Below, piece by piece: positions 60,517 through 60,676 of a DNA stretch of 60,676 bases. A program made the translations under genes and the position numbers. The first letter of the stretch is position 1. Each line of letters opens with the position of its first letter. Origin of the DNA: Indiicoccus explosivorum (GTDB lineage Bacteria > Bacillota > Bacilli > Bacillales_A > Planococcaceae); NCBI RefSeq assembly GCF_002167005.1, contig NZ_NHTN01000018.1, positions 1-60,676 of the forward strand, read 5' to 3'. Under the pieces are notes generated by a model. That model worked only from the letters and a program-made list of their open reading frames with translations, was not told where the DNA came from and ran no database searches.

Positions 60517-60676
60517 ATAACAGAAAGCAAAATTGTTGATCATACAGCAGATATTAATTTAACTTACAGTGATATTGCGAGAGAGTACTTATTGAGAGAA
60601 GGATTGCCAGCAGATCGGATTATTAAGACTGGAAGCCCGATGTTTGAAGTGCTTAATTCAAGAAAAGAAGATATTG
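60517..60676 (+). pseudogene. UDP-GlcNAc 2-epimerase fragment (5'-truncated, runs off the window)
   Basis: The 160 bases after the fhs stop encode, in the fhs frame, an internal part of a WecB/MnaA-type UDP-N-acetylglucosamine 2-epimerase: KIVDHTADINLTYSDIARE, YLLREGLPADRIIKTGSPMF and EVLNSRKEDI. There is no start codon or ribosome-binding site, the N-terminal ~half of the domain is missing, and the preceding AACAGAAAG (NRK expected) is one base out of frame. G+C is roughly 34% by hand count against over 50% in fhs. It may be an old decayed gene, the edge of a low-GC surface-polysaccharide island, or a join artefact. Confidence 0.75.

Noticed and set aside
59587-60543. 318-codon minus-strand frame
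   Set aside because: Antisense to fhs, which is full length and has family motifs throughout.

Overview
The window is a chromosomal stretch from a Gram-positive member of the Bacillales, most likely Planococcaceae (Bhargavaea/Planococcus/Sporosarcina-like). The gene set points that way: arginase next to sigW-rsiW-cdaA-cdaR-glmM-glmS with a glmS ribozyme, a citA/citR pair, CYP152 peroxygenase, intracellular subtilisin, MenI, FetAB and HemY. Strong purine-rich ribosome-binding sites and frequent TTG/GTG starts fit, as does a G+C content above 50% across nearly the whole window. The genus call is inference; no database was searched.

Layout. 1-1429: 3' end of a 23S rRNA, a spacer holding two adjacent ~120-bp palindromic elements and a promoter, 5S rRNA, then eight tRNAs (Thr, Glu, Val, Tyr, Gln, Lys, Leu, Ala) and a terminator. 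1559-2140: decayed ISL3-type transposase. 2207-5468: a short-chain dehydrogenase coupled to a FadD-like acyl-CoA ligase, then a ZIP metal transporter. 5521-7587: citA and its divergent LysR regulator. 7719-15971: rocF, sigW/rsiW (with a textbook autoregulatory sigma-W promoter), the c-di-AMP synthase cdaA with cdaR, glmM and ribozyme-controlled glmS, a cell-envelope block. 15989-20919: BsuPI-domain lipoprotein, uppP, a cysteine-rich thioredoxin-like protein, an orphan RsbT-like kinase and a yeeN/FusB-like/PhnB-like operon.

20963-28450: a two-gene amino-acid importer lacking its ATPase, a four-gene operon of two ABC systems (drug-type exporter and FetAB), small membrane proteins, a papain-like enzyme and an AIM24 protein. 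28469-35648: self-regulated MerR-TipAS regulator, Gfo/Idh oxidoreductase coupled to intracellular subtilisin, thioesterase, cypC, MOSC protein, DUF3817, DksA-like and DCC-family proteins. 35697-43646: an FN3-like protein, phosphodiesterase, PbpC-type penicillin-binding protein and a secreted M14 peptidase. 43692-52339: DDAH-like hydrolase, GIY-YIG protein, small unknowns, CPT-like kinase, flavin oxidoreductases, a GNAT acetyltransferase, tandem YwaF-type membrane proteins and a HAD phosphatase. 52332-60516: stand-alone GTP cyclohydrolase II, saccharopine-dehydrogenase-like protein, a second GNAT, a kinase-like protein, aldo/keto reductase, hemY, menI and fhs.

Immediately after fhs the composition drops to roughly one-third G+C. 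The last 160 bases encode an internal piece of a UDP-GlcNAc 2-epimerase with no start, marking an island edge, a decayed gene or a join. I found no CRISPR array, prophage or complete insertion sequence. The most unusual points are the tandem palindromic elements in the rRNA spacer, the orphan RsbT paralogue, the Cys-rich mini-thioredoxin, a YwaF paralogue whose reading frame runs through its own terminator, and the truncated epimerase at the right edge.
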